37,069 nt of DNA from Monosiga brevicollis MX1. Taxonomy: Eukaryota; Opisthokonta; Choanoflagellata; Craspedida; Salpingoecidae. Location of the stretch: contig NW_001865083.1 of assembly GCF_000002865.3 (NCBI RefSeq), positions 1 through 37,069 on the forward strand, given 5' to 3'. The position numbers and the translations under genes are program-made. The notes beneath the pieces were generated by a model. It ran no database searches, was not told the origin of the DNA, and saw only the letters and a program-made list of their open reading frames with translations. Below, one piece after another: positions 10,427 through 23,221 of the stretch; positions within the stretch are counted from its first letter, which is position 1, and every line of letters starts with the position of its first letter.

Positions 10427-11418
10427 TACCAGGCGCTACTACCCCGTCCGCCGCGCAGCCTGGTCTCGAGTCTGCCATTCACAGCGTCCGACGCTCAAAT
10501 ATTAAAAAATTAAAAATTAAAAATTTGAATCTCTCTCTCTCTCTCTTAACTCGCTCTCTCTCTCTTAACTCTTCACTCGCTCTCTCTCTCTCTCTGAATC
10601 TCTCTCCAAATTCGCTCTCTCTCTCTCTGAATCTCTCTCTGAATCTCTCTTTGAATCTCTCATCACTCTCTCTAAACTTCTCACTCTCTCTGAGTTTCTC
10701 TCTCTCTCAACTTTCAATGGTCTGTGTCCCTCTCGGTTTTCATTACTACATGTGGTAATTACGTCGTTTCTTGGTGCCTTTGTCAAACATGATTCTCGTC
10801 TTTCTCTGTTTGACTTCTTTTCTCACTACATGTAGTACTTACAGTTAACGTATCTCGTTGCCTCACACACACACTCACACACATCCAAGTTAAAAATAGC
10901 AAATCATGCCAATTTAAGCACACACGCCCAGTTGCGCCACATCTTGATGTTCATCACAGCTCTAAGATTTATGCTTTCAACCTCTAATTCTCTGAACCTT
11001 GATACACTCTCCTTCCTCTCTCTGCTTTCGCTTTTCTTTCCCCTTATACCAAAACCCCCTCTCAGACTCCCTCTCTATGATCATCCCCATTTGCTCCTAC
11101 CCTCTCAAAGTCACACGAGCAGCGCTCTTTTCTCTCACGCTGCCTCGCCGTGTGCGCGGCGGCCAGCTGACTCACATTTATCTCCGGCTTTTTCCTTCTG
11201 GATCTCGTCCTTTGCAAGCACCTTTCTCTTCTGCTTGGTCTGCGGTTGTTGTCAGGTCAGCTCCCTTGTTCCCTTGTTCCATGCATACCTTCCCTCTTAC
11301 CCCTTGCCTGCCCTTCTCACGTCCCAACCTGACCGTCCAATTCCAGCTAGCGCCTGGCTGCTCCCTGAAAACCTTCAACGCCTCCTCGCCTCAGCGCGCT
11401 CCAACACCAACAGACGAC
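10427..11418. other. divergent intergenic region with CT-rich tracts
   Basis: This is the shared upstream region of the glycosyltransferase (minus) and the VWA-Hint gene (plus). CT dinucleotide-rich sequence fills about 10530-10715, preceded by a short AT-rich run (10498-10525). A CA run is at 10865-10882. The plus frame stays open from 10999 into the VWA gene, but the protein upstream of 11419 looks like translated leader (Ser/Pro/Leu-rich), so I treat it as 5' UTR. Confidence 0.55.
10530..10715. repeat. CT-rich simple repeat
   Basis: Interrupted (CT)n blocks are separated by AACTC or GAATC words. The long Leu/Ser frame across it is a repeat artefact. Confidence 0.85.
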
Positions 11419-13721
11419 ATGTGGGAACCGGTTTCAGATGGGCATTGGGTGCAAGAGCCAGAGTCCGACCCAGAATCCGAAACCAGCGATGCAGGGGAGG
11501 ACAGAGAAAAAGACCCAGCAAACACTCGCCCAACCGACCAGCACCCCCAGTCCACCGCGCCCGCCCTTAGCGCCCAACTGTATGCCACGTCGACTGCCGA
11601 CACGTTGATATGCGCGCTGGCTGCCAGCGCGGCCTCGGCTCGCGACACGCCTTTACACGTGTGCTTGGTGCTGGACCGCTCCGCCTCAATGTCCGTGCCC
11701 GTCACTGCACGAGATCGCGAGCATGCCATTGTCGAGTACGACATTACCGTCATGGACATGGTCAAGTATGCCGCCCGCGTGGCCCTCCACTGCCTTGCTC
11801 CGGGCGACCGCATCTCCGTCGTCTCCTTTGCTGATCAAGCTCGCATCGACGTACCCCCTACCACCCTCCCGAGCACCCCCACTACCACCACCACCACCAC
11901 CGGCCCCGCCGCCCAAGGCAACTCCGAACTGGCGGCGGTTGTCGCTGGGATCGACCAGATTGCCGCCGAGGGCCGCACCAACCTGTGGGCTGGCCTGCGC
12001 ACCGCCCTCACCCTCCTCCGCGAGCACCATGTGCCTGGAACCCACAACCTCTGCATTGCCCTCACGGATGGCGTGCCCAATTGCCACCCGGCCCTGGGCT
12101 ATGTCGAAGCCCAACGCGCCTTTCAAAACGACCCCGACTTTCGCTACGTTCTCAACACCATTCCATTTGGCTACGAAGACATGGACGCCAAGCTCCTTCA
12201 CCAGCTAGCCCTGCAAGGCGGTGGCATCATGGTCAACGTACCCGACTGCGGCATGGTCGGCACCGTGCTCACCAACATGCTGGCCAATGCCAAGACCACC
12301 ACCCATTGCGACCTGGCCCTGCATGACCCCCACCGCCTCCTCAACCGCCGACTCCCTTGCCGGGCCGATGTCGCATATGACCGCAAGCTTGGGCGCCTCG
12401 CTCTCGGTACCCTCCATGCCCAGCAGCCCCGCCACCTGGCCCTCGCCCTGGATCCTAGCCAGGCTGCCGCCCTTGCGCCTCTGACGACGAGGACGAGAGC
12501 GAGGACCTTGAGGATTTTGAGGACGTCGACCATCACACCGTTCTCAAGCTAGATCTGTCGCACCTTTTGACCCTGCGCGCCTTCAACGTACGCACGGGCC
12601 AGGTGGAAGAGGTGCCCGTGCCCCTTGCTGACCTTGAACTGCCCGAGTCCGAGGAAGCGCGGACGCTGCTGCGCGATGCTGTGTGTGCCGAGGTGCGCCA
12701 GCTCAACGTGCTGATGGCTGCGCGCCGCAATCACACGGCCAGTCAACAGCTTGCTGCTTTTCTGGAAGACCACGACGTACTGGACCTGGACCCCGAGCTG
12801 TTTATCGACCTGAACGAGCAGGTGCGCCAGGCCCTGGCCCCGAATGCTTACCGCCGCTGGGGTCATACCTACCTTCCCTCCCTTGTGATGGCCTACACCG
12901 CCCACCTTCGGCACAACTTTAAGGACCCTGGCGTGCAACATTTTGGCGGCTCCCGTTTTCGTCAGCTGGCTGCCCAGATGTCCGACATTTTCGACAGCCT
13001 CCCGGTGCCCCAACCTTCACTGCACACTGGACGCCGCCTCCCTTCCCTGGCCGTGCTCAACGATTGCCTGGGCGGCTGCTACACCGGCGACAGCCTTGTT
13101 ACCCTGGCCGACGGTACCGTCTGCCGTTGCGATGCCGTTCGGCCCGGCTTTTGTTTGGCCGGCGGGGCTCGCGTGGCGTACGTCATGGCCACGGCGTGCG
13201 TTTCCGGGCGCGAAGACCTCTGCCTTGTGGCCCCAGGGCTGAGCTTGACTCCCTGGCACCCCATTTGCCGCGAGAACGAGTGGTTTTTCCCCGCCGATCG
13301 CTATCCCATCCTGCGCAGTCAACGCTGCGCTTTCAAGTATAGCTTTATTCTCGATGCTCCACCGTCGCGCGGGGCCGTGGTTGTGGTCGGTGGCGTCTCC
13401 ACTGTGGCGCTCGGTGGTGCCGACCAAGCGCGAGCAGCCTTGCCCGCGGCTCGCGACCCCAACGCCGTGCTGGAACACGCCTTTTTTGGCACCACCGCCG
13501 TCCGCCGCCGCGTGGCCGAGCTTGCCCCGCTCTCCAGCAGCCGGGTTGCTGGCCGCTACCTCGTGCTTCAACCGCACGCCTTTATCCGCCCGACTCCCTC
13601 GGCTCCCATCTCGGACATTGACGCCCGCGCCGTTGTGCCCCTATGCATAACCCTCAACCCGGCTTGGCTTTTCAACTTTTCACCGCGGGCTGTCTCCCAG
13701 GCAGCTGTACCTTGCGCATAA
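11419..13721 (+). CDS. VWA domain protein with C-terminal Hint (Vint-type) domain
   Basis: The start is placed at 11419 (MWEPVSDGHW), where acidic, protein-like sequence begins. A von Willebrand A domain follows, with the metal-binding D-x-S-x-S motif LDRSASM (residues 86-90) and TDGVPN. The segment around YDRKLGRLALGTLHAQQ resembles the region linking VWA to Hint in Vwaint/Vint proteins. The C-terminal part has GGCYTGDSLV (near 13072-13100), a Hint block A start with a Cys nucleophile, and LTPWHPI (near 13246-13266), which supplies the T-x-x-H of block B. Hint domains drive intein/Hedgehog-like self-cleavage; whether this one is active is not known. The frame changes near 12480-12495. Either one indel (natural or sequencing) lies there, or a 56-nt GT-AG intron at 12407-12462 restores one frame of 748 residues. 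The intron would remove LGTLHAQQPRHLALALD, which looks conserved, so I lean to the indel. Confidence 0.78.
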
Positions 13722-14235
13722 CTAGTGGCTGTGTAGCGTCCTTTTTCTCTTTTCCTCAAGCCGTGCCGTGCCAGTTTTTCATCTTATCCGTGTATATGAC
13801 TGCTCATTACCACCTTTATACCAGCCTGCTCGTCTGCATTTTTTTTTCCATTGGGACCTGCCGTGCATGTCTCGTGCCAGTTGTAATTGCAAGACGAGTT
13901 CTCAGTCAGGCGCTTTGCAATTTAATCATTCCGCCCCTTTCTCAGACAACACCGCCATCATCCCACCCCCACCAGCCGAGGCTCGCACACCTGCGTCTTG
14001 CTCCGCCTCCCCTTTCTTAAAACCCTCTCCTCTCATAATCTCTCTCTCTCTAAATCTCTCCCCTCATGCTCTCTAAATCTCTCTCTCTGAATCCCTCTCT
14101 GAATCCCTCTCTGAATCTCTTTGCTCTCTCTTTGTCCCTTTCTCTCTCTCTTGGAATCTCTCTTTCTGTTGATCCCTCTTTCTGTTGATCCCTTTCTCTC
14201 TTTTTTTCATCACACGTACACTCGCTCTTCTCAAA

Positions 14236-14281
<46 letters not shown>

Positions 14282-14385
14282 AACTTTCTCTCTCTCTCTC
14301 CCTCTCTCCCTCTTCTCTCAACTTTCCTCTCTCTCTCTCACCTTTTCCTCTCTCTTCTCTCACGTTTTCCCTCTCTTCTCTCAAC

Positions 14386-14482
<97 letters not shown>

Positions 14483-14549
14483 TATTAAATTTTTCCTCTC
14501 TCTCTCTCTCTTCTCTCTCTCAAAACGAAAACAGCTTCAGTGGAGGAGG
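13722..14549. other. intergenic region dominated by CT tracts
   Basis: This is the 3' flank of the VWA-Hint gene and the upstream region of VPS8. From 14037 to 14520 it is almost entirely CT-rich: pure (CT)n at about 14241-14276 and a very long one at about 14389-14480. The pyrimidine strand is the coding strand of VPS8, and the tract ends some 30 nt before the proposed start codon. Confidence 0.7.
14241..14520. repeat. long (CT)n microsatellite cluster
   Basis: Nearly pure CT repeats, including about 90 nt without interruption (14389-14480), separated by TTCTCTCAACTTT-like words. Confidence 0.92.
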
Positions 14550-17500
14550 ATGAGTGAGCGGCGCCGAGGCAACGGCAGCCGGGGCAGTGGATCAGAGGGG
14601 ATGGGAGGCAGTGGTGCTGGCATGGAGCGCGCTGGTTCAAATAGTGCCTCTACTCCTACTCGGGGGAGTGGTGGTGCAGATGATGATGAGGTAGATCCCC
14701 TTGTCTGCGCTGCCCCCTTGCGCTGCTCTCCAACCCCTTGCTACCTCTTTCGTCTCCTCCGCCTCCGCCGCCTCCTCCTCCGCCGCGCCTCTGCCTCCTC
14801 CGCGCTGTGCCCCCGCTGTTCTCACACCAAGATTGTGGCTTTTGGCGTACCCCGTGTAGTTTTTGCGAGAAGCCAAGCGGGCGGGCCATCGAACCAGCGC
14901 CACCCACGCCCCAGCTCTGGCCGCCATCCTGGCAGAGGAAGACGACGAGGTCGACCCTTTTCTCGCCGAACTGGCCGACAAGGGCGCTCAGCCCGCGGCC
15001 GCGCCTCACGTAACCAAAGCCGCACCCGAGCCTTCGGCCTCCACCGCCATGCTCGGGGCTGCGCCCCTTCAACAAAAGGCCCAGACAGCGCCCGTGGCAT
15101 CCCCGGCCAGCTCCACCCGCTCGAGCCGCGCCCCAACCAAGGGCGCCGCCTCTCCCGCCACACCCGCAAGCCGCAGCCGAAGCAACACTCAAACTTCCAC
15201 CGCCAGCTCTGCAGCTGGCAAGATCGTCAACAACGACAGCGTCAAGTCCTTGTGCGTGCCCCCGGCCTCCTTTTTTTTTTTTTTGCTCCGTCGTGTGCCC
15301 TCTCTCCTTTTCTTCCCACACACTTTGCCAGCCCCCACCTGACGTTTTTAAGACCCACCCCTTTTTCTCCCCAGGCGCCTCAAGCATGGACGCATTCTCC
15401 GCTCCCAGGCCCTCAGCCAGCTTTCTAGCAATCTGGCTGCCGGTCACATCAAGAGCGAATCTGGACGGCCGACAGCCCTGGTCAGCCACCGTCCCACCAT
15501 CACCTAGGCTTCCTTTGCCCCGCCCCAATCACGACGATTCATTCTCCCGCCCTCCCTCGCTACGGCAGGCCATTGGAGGCAAGAGTACTGTTGCCGTTGG
15601 CACTGCCTTTGGCCTGGTTCTTATCTATGAGCAACAGGTCTGCTCCCCGCGATCTCTGGCCGGCGCCCTGTCAGCCCTTTTCGACCCGCCACCTCACGTT
15701 TGTGGCGGCATACAGACCCTGCAACGCATGCTTGGCAACCTCGAGTCGACGATGCGCTCCGCTGTCACCGCCATCGATCTCGACGTGGAAGAATCTCGCG
15801 TCATCTGCGGTTACGAGAATGGTGTCATTGTTCGCTGGGACCTCGTCTCTGGCAAGCCACTCAACAACATTGAAAAGGTTTACAACAGCGGTACGTCATC
15901 CGTCCCGCTACCTTCTCTAGACCAGCTTGCCGTCCGTCAGCACACCATCTCCACGTGATCTTCGTCTCACCTCTTTGTATCCTTTCCCAACCCCAACCCC
16001 AACCCTGTCTTTCCATCATTGCGAAACAGCGGTCACGGCTCTGGCCTTGACACCAGATCGTCGCCTCGCCGTGTCGCTGAGCGCCGAGGGCTCGGCCTAT
16101 TCCCATGGGTTCAAAAAAGTCATGGGTGTCCGTGTTGTCGACAATCACTGCATTCTGTCTTCCGAGTACGTTCTGGCATTGCCCCACCTGCCAAGTGTAG
16201 CGCCCGCCCCCCTCATCCTACCGCGCATGTCCCCATATCCCGCAACAGTCAAGTCAAATGCTGCACACTTGCGGCTCTCAAGGTCCCTGAAGGCATGAGC
16301 TCGCCCGAAAACGTGATTGTTGCTCTCGGCTCGGCCAGCAAGGTAGGTTGTCGTCAGCCTCATCCGAGTGTAAGCCCGCCCTCCATCATTTTTTTACCCC
16401 TTTTCTTTGCGCAGGTCTTCGTTGTACGCCTCAAACCCTCCATGCATGTCCTGGCCACGCTGACCGCGAGCAACGATGATGGCATGGGCCTCGCCCTCTT
16501 GGACTGGTCTGTTCCGCGTCCCCCTATACGTGATGGGGGAAGCTTGCTTGCCCCAGCGTTCACGACACAGCTCCTCACCCGCCCATCTCCTTGCCCGACT
16601 ATCTGGCCATTCTCGCAGGACCTGGACCGAGGTGCGCTTTGACAACCGGACGCAAGTGCAGCCCATTCTCACCTACTCGTGGGGTCGCAAGGTCAATCTC
16701 CTCAATGTGGGCATGACGTCCACAACCCCGGGGGACAGTGATCTGGCCTGTGTCCCACTGGGTGCTGTTCATAACAACCGTGTCGGCCTGACCATGGTTC
16801 GATGGCTCAACAGCCGCATCATTCTAGCCATGGACCGCAATGTACGCCTTTTTGCTCGCACGCGCATTTTTGTGCACACAATGCCACTCTTCTCCCTTCT
16901 CTGGCACACCAAAAAGAAATATAATAAAGCGCAGGGTTTGATCATTCACTGGCTTGCCTTGCATGTATCCAGGAGCACGTGCTCGTCATTGACGCACGTG
17001 TAGCCCAAGTCGTTGACGTGCTGGACATGGCACCAGCCAAACTGGTCTTCAACCGACACTTTGCCAAGGTGCGTGGCCAGCCTCCACAACGGCACTTTGG
17101 CGATTCATCTGATCCAGCTTATGCTTCTGTATTGCTGCTGTCTCCTAAACTCTAGCGCCACATGCAAGAAGGCATGCGCGACTACACCTCGGCCCTGGCT
17201 GCTGGCTCTGAAGTGCTGATGGCTCTTGGCAGCGACGCCGTGCGCGTCATTCGTGTGGCTACGTACGAACCACACACGCACCCACTGCGCACTGCGCTGG
17301 TTCTTTGGGCTGGCAAAGAGAAGCAACTCACACGTGTCCGCATCTGTATGCCCGCGTTTATCCCGCGTAGCTGGACGGATCGTCTCTTGTACCTGGTCAA
17401 TAGCAAGGCGTTCCGCGCCGCCATTGAACTGGGTCTTGCCTTTTTCAACAACAAGGCCCTTGTGCCATATGGCCTGAGCTCTGACGATGAAGTCCGCAAA

Positions 17501-20500
17501 TCTCGCGTGCGCGATCAGATGCGCCACATCCTCGAAGCGTACACAGACGCTTGCCTCCAGGCTCAGTACGCCACGTGCTCGTGACTGCGGCCCCCCAGCA
17601 ATGAAACACAGCCAAACTCACACTAACCTCGCGCTATACTATAGGCCCGAGCCAGCTGCCCCGCCTGCCCAACCATCAGCCACGCCAGCAGAACCCAAGG
17701 CAGAGCCAAAGCAGCCCGACCAGGCCCTGCTTGTTCGTCGCAAGTTTTTTCGACAAATGTCACGTGTGCTCACGCAAGCCTCCTTCCAGCTGGGTCTCAC
17801 GTACGCTGCCACTCCATGCCACCCTGACCAAGGCATTCTTTTGTGCATCCCAATACCCACATCAAACTCACCGATCGTGGCTCTCACCCCCGCCGTCTCA
17901 GTGATTTTCTCATGAGCACTTTGTTCGACAAGTTGCTTGAGCACCCAACCGCATTGGCTTGTTTCCTGGAGGAGCTGCGCCCGTTGATTCTGAATGACAC
18001 CATCACAAGTTTGCCGCCCGTGGTCATGCAGGCCTTTGTTGCCCACTTTAAAGTTCGTCATTACCTCAACTCTCCTGCCTAGGCGTCTTAGTGGGGGTTC
18101 ATGTTTTGCACAGGCGACTGATGCCACACAAATGCCTTGTCATCAGAAACTCAACAAGCCAAAGATTGTGGAGGAGTGCATTTTGCACATGGACGTTTCA
18201 ACCATGGATATTAACGAGGTACAAACCCTCCCGTGCGTGCAGTCCTCTGGCCCTGCCTTGCAACTTTTCTCAACACGCGCTCTCACCGGTTCTCTCTCGG
18301 ACATTCAGCTCACCAAGCTGTGCTGGAGCTACCGCCTGTTCGATGCCATGATCTACATTTACAACAATGGGCTTGACGATTACATCTTCCCGCTGACTGA
18401 GTTTATGTCGGTATGTTCTTCATACGCGGAGCCCGACTGCCCAGCGCTACTGCGCGTAATGTCTTGTGCACAGGCTACCCGCCCCAGCTGACCTGGTGAA
18501 TATTCCCTTCCATGTTTAAATCAGCGGCTGCGTGCCAGCGTCAAGAGCCGCGCAAGCACCATGGGTAGTGGTGATGTGGCTGACCTCCTCAGCCCGCAGG
18601 ATCAGACTCTTGGCAACAAGCTCCTTGTATACTTGAGCTATTGTCTAGCTGGCCGTGCTTACCCGCGCGGTGAACTTCCTCCGTACGTCGTGTATCTTGA
18701 TGTTTGGGCCGCATACCGTCTGTCTGGCCCTTCCGTGTATGGCTTGATTTTCAAGCTCTCTCTTTCTCTTTCTCTCCTCTCTCTCCTCTCTTTCACTCTT
18801 ATTTTGTGGCGCCATCTCTGGCTCGTGTACGACAAATTTGGCCCCTTCAGACACAAGGTCAACAAGGTCCGCGTGAACATGTACCGCCGCTTTTTATTGC
18901 TTCAACACGATCCATCTGGTGCCATCAAGGAGACGTACCCCAACTTGCGCACCCTCCTGCGCTTCAATACGCGAGAAGTGCTCAACGTGCTCTCGCTAGC
19001 ATTTGACGATTTGCAAGTGATCTTGGAACAAGGCGATGAAGAGGCTGTCAACGGACTGCCTTCCCCGCAGCATGTCATCGATACGCTTGAGCACGTCATG
19101 AGTAAGGACCCGGCTTCTTTCAACGCCCAGCAGGTCTGTCATTATTGAGGCCCAGCTCTGCTTCATCCATCAGTGGGGCAAAGGAGGATATGACGACATT
19201 TTTCTGGCTCCTTGCTGGTATGCCAATTCCAAGCCAAAACCGTCCTCTCACCCGTTGCTATTTCTTGGCGCTCTGCTTCGCAATTTTTCAGCTTTGCAAT
19301 TTGTACACCTTTATTGCTCGCCAGTTTGCTCGCGGACGAGGCGTGTCACGGGTATGTTCCTGACTCTCGTTATCTTTTTTGGGATGGATGCCCCACCGCG
19401 AGGCCACTCATGTAACATCCAACCCTGACCCACGGCGCATGCAGCTTCAAGCCGATCGACTCTTGTCCGTCGTCGAGCGACTCACAGATACGCGCGACGA
19501 GACGCAGAAGGATGAACGTGAACAGGCACTTCTAGAGCTACTCTCGGCAACGGGGCTCGAGGCGTTTCGCAAAGACCAGCTTTTGGTCCAGGCCGAGCAG
19601 GCGCACTTTTGGGAAGTGTGCAAGGTTGTGCTTGAAAGCCAACGCCGTTTTGCCGATGTCATTCCCTGCCTGCTCAATGATCAGATTAAGAAGCAGCAAG
19701 CGTTTCGCTACGCGCATCAAAAGTTGCGCATCATCTCCGGCCAAGAGCGCCAGGACATGGTGGATGCTGTCATCCGCCTCTTTCCCAAGCTGGTGGCCAC
19801 CTCAGCCCGTGAGGCCGCTCGGCTTGTGATTGAGGACTTTGAGCCCATCTTACCCCAAGTAAGGGCCCGCCCGTCGACACAGAGGCTACCCTTGTGCCAC
19901 ATCCCGTCCGGGGCTAACGCGATTTGAGCTGTGTCCCTTAGCTGATGCGTCTTCTTCAAAAGACGCCAAAGTTGCACTACGCTTTTTTGCTTCACTACAG
20001 CAAAGCCAAGGTTAGACCATCCTTGAAATTTGCGTGTCCTTTGTCTGTTCCGAGCATTTCCTTTGACCGCATTTCCTTTACCATCCCTGGCTTGCTTGTC
20101 CATTCTCACTCAATGTTGTTTGTTTGCACGCTCTTGGTCTCTTCAGAGCGAAGAAGAGGAAGACAAAACCAGTCGCGAAGTTATAGAGCAGCTCATTGAG
20201 CTCATGTGTCAGGTGTGATAACTTGCTGCCAAGGCGATGCGCCTCAACAGCCCCTAAGCTAACACCTTTATGTTGGCGGTCTGCATCTAGCTGGAGCCTG
20301 CCCGTGTGTACAAGTTTCTGCAAACCACCAACAACTATCGCGTCGACGACGTACTTGCACTATGCAAGCAGTATCGCCTGCCCGATGCCACGTGCTGGTT
20401 GTACGAGGTTAAGGAACAGTACACAGAGGCGTTTCAACTCATCAAGGCTGTACGTGGCATTCTACGAACGCTCGCTCAACGTTTGACACAAGAATCTGGC

Positions 20501-22354
20501 AGTGTTTTGACGGCGCGTGTGGTTGAATAGGGTGTTTTGCAACGGCTGCAAGCCATGAACCAGGCTTTTGAAGCATATGATAAGGAACATGGTACGCATG
20601 GTCCGGCTGCCAGCCTTTGGAACAATGTACCTCGGCTTGTAGAACCGTGTGCTGATCCATAGCGCTGCATGTGTCACCCCATTTCACGGAAAATAAATAT
20701 CTTATATAATAACAGGAGCGAGTGGGTTGCCCGAGGGCACGGCGGACCCCCGCGTGGAAAGCATCAAGGCCATGCGGGCCATGATGCGAGTGGCTTTGGA
20801 TATGGTGTCTCGCAGCTCGGCCAAGTATGTGCATGTGAGTCCACGGGCTTGAGCGTTGCCATAGCAGTCTCATGTCGATGATGTGGCTTCAGATTGGAAA
20901 ACTCGGAAGAGCGACAGGCGCTGTGGTGCCCTCTCCTGGACATGTTGATTGAGGTCCACGGCAAAATGAAAGGCGTGCTGAAGCACACCATTCAGGATCA
21001 TCGCCAAGTGATTCAGGATACCATCAAGTCAGTCTTTGCCGTAGCTACGCTAGCTGGGCCACAGCGCGCACGAGACAGCATGCCTCATGTTGTGCCGACG
21101 ATGCCAATGCGCTTTACAGACAAGTGGTGGCGGTGATGATCAGCCATGTGGCACCCCCCATCATTTTGCACCGGATTATCCGAGATAACGACATGGCCGA
21201 GCGCTTCCGAGATATCAAGGTTTGTTCGCGACCGAGCCAAGGTTGGCTTGCGCCTTGCCTCTCACGCCGCCATCCACCTTTGTTCTTTTTTTCTTTTTTT
21301 TTTTTCTTGACTTATAATGCAGGATCTTGTCATGGGCATGCTGGACACGTACATTTATGAGAAAACTCTTTTGGGCGTGAGTATCGCGCATGTTGAGGCG
21401 CACTGGGCCGCAACGCTGTGCAGGTTGTTGCCTTGACCGCCTATGTCACCCTTCTAGACGACGGTCAAGATTATCGGCAATGATATTGACATCATGGCCC
21501 ATCACCGCTTTCACAGCATGCGCGACGCCTTTTCTTCGCAGTGGCGGTATGTCAGCTTCATGGCCGCCACTGGATTCGATTGAGCGCCGATCGTGCTTGC
21601 GCTGGCTCAAATGTGGTCTGATGGGGGAAATGTAGTTGCCCGTTTTGTTCGCAACCCTTGTACGGCGGACACCTTGGGGCAACGGAAATTGTCATGACCC
21701 GTACCGGCGCCTCCGCCCATCGATCGGTGCGAACATGTTCCAGACTGCCTTTCTTTGCCGCTTCTTTGTGTCTTGCGTGTTGCCGGCGTTTAGAGCATGC
21801 GTTCGTCTTCCGTAACGGTCTTGGGGCTGGGCTTCTTTTCACAGTGTCATGACGAGGCCTTGGGCCAATCCCGCCACCAGCGGGGCCGCCGTGCCGCGCG
21901 TGTGGTGGAGCCGCGGCTGTCGAGCGTGAGCTCAGGAGAGGCTACAGCAGAAGCGTCTTCGACAAAGACCCAGACGGTTGAAGAGCAGGTTGAAGATCGA
22001 GCTGCACGATACCTCGAGCACACACGGGTGAGCCCTGCGATGCACCCTGATACCTGATGATTCTTCAAGTTTGTTTCCCCTTCACTTTGACTTGATCACT
22101 TGATAACTCACACAAAACAAACTTTGCGGACAATGACGATGCAGGCACAAACAGACGGTTTGCTCGTCGATCTGCTGGATCGTTTGGAAGACAGCTTGTA
22201 CGAAGAGACACCTCGTCCCAAACTTGGTTTGCTGAGCGGCCCCGAGTACGAGCTTCAGCTCGCCGCGCCCCGCACCAAGCGGACAGCCCCTTCTAGCGGC
22301 GTGTGCATGCCCACGGTACCCCAAACGCGAGGCAAGGTTCGCATGGGCTTTTAG
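14550..22354 (+). CDS. VPS8: VPS8, CORVET tethering complex subunit
   Basis: 31 exons: 14550-14690, 14860-15251, 15375-15480, 15569-15637, 15716-15890, 16030-16165, 16249-16342, 16415-16506, 16619-16841, 16973-17068, 17156-17565, 17645-17800, 17902-18052, 18114-18218, 18309-18410, 18525-18682, 18851-19133, 19292-19351, 19445-19858, 19942-20010, 20147-20212, 20291-20449, 20531-20591, 20716-20824, 20893-21027, 21120-21219, 21323-21376, 21458-21546, 21636-21726, 21794-22027, 22145-22354. Together they give 1579 residues in one frame (human VPS8 is about 1430). VPS8 is the Rab5-binding end of CORVET and tethers early endosomes. Matches recognised from the family: the N-terminal beta-propeller (AVGTAFGLVLIYEQQ, ICGYENGVIVRWDL, FKKVMGVRVV), then the alpha-solenoid (FLEELRPLILNDTI, YRLFDAMIYIYNNGL, LGNKLLVYLSYCLAGRAYP, LLRFNTREVLNVLSLAF, LVMGMLDTYIYEKTLLG) and the C-terminal YELQLAAP. 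The C-terminal RING position begins CPFC, but later zinc ligands look lost. Exons 1 and 29 are the least certain. Confidence 0.92.
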
Positions 22355-23221
22355 AGAAATACTTTACACTTACCAACGTACACGTAATGGGTTTTTTGTG
22401 TGGTTGCATCGTCCAACACTGGGTCGAGCAGAATGGCAACAACACGTGAATTGAATGATTACATAAGGCGAAAGGAAACTAAACGTGCACCCAATGAAAA
22501 TGGAAATACGCCAAACCCAATGTAAATGTGAGGGCTGGATGGCAGCCAGAGCCTTGAACAGTCAATGTGCGTACGTTCTTGGTAGAGCGTGGATCTCTGA
22601 GCTATGTGGACACTCACGAACAAGGGTTGTTCTAAAATTTGAATTCATTTGCAAAAAGAGTTGTAAATCGATGGAAAAACCAGATGCGATAAGATGATAA
22701 AAAAAATGATATGTATAGGTAGGAAAAGCAGACGCAGCTACAGAAGAAAGGAAGGAAACGAACACACGAAAGCACACTGATTGACCACAGCAAGCGTGAC
22801 CGTTGCACGCCAAAGCATGAAAGTCTGAACCTTCATCCAGATGCATGGGCCAAAAAGTTTGTCAAAAAAAAGAAGAAAAAAAAAGGAAGAAAAAGAAAAA
22901 AAATTCTTCGAAAAAGCAATCTGATCAAGAAATTGCATGGCAACAAAAAACAAACCATCTTTAACATGATGTAAAAATAATCAGACAGAGTAAACGACTC
23001 TTGTCTCACACAATTGGGCTGTGGCTATGTAGAGCGCAACACACGCATCGGCCCAATCTCACACTCGCACGGTGCGCACAGCGATTGCCGCCTGCGCAAC
23101 CAGAAGACAGGCCCTCTTGATGCAGGCACGGAGAAGTACCAAAGGTTACCTCCGACCGCACGAGGGCTCAACAGTCTGTATCGGACATTCGAGCGGCCGA
23201 GACTGGGCGATGCCCGCACCA
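22355..23221. other. convergent intergenic region, no gene seen
   Basis: This is the space between the 3' ends of VPS8 and the JmjC membrane-protein gene. It is relatively A-rich (runs of A at 22865-22910) with no convincing frame. It should hold both 3' UTRs; I cannot place poly(A) sites. Confidence 0.5.

Noticed and set aside
11686-12201. 171-codon minus frame over the VWA domain
   Set aside because: Gly/Val-rich shadow of the VWA coding sequence with no family match.
14121-15428. 435-codon plus frame over the CT tract
   Set aside because: The first 130 codons are Leu/Ser from (CT)n, and the later part is VPS8 exon 1 plus its intron read through. Only 14550-14690 is kept, as VPS8 exon 1.
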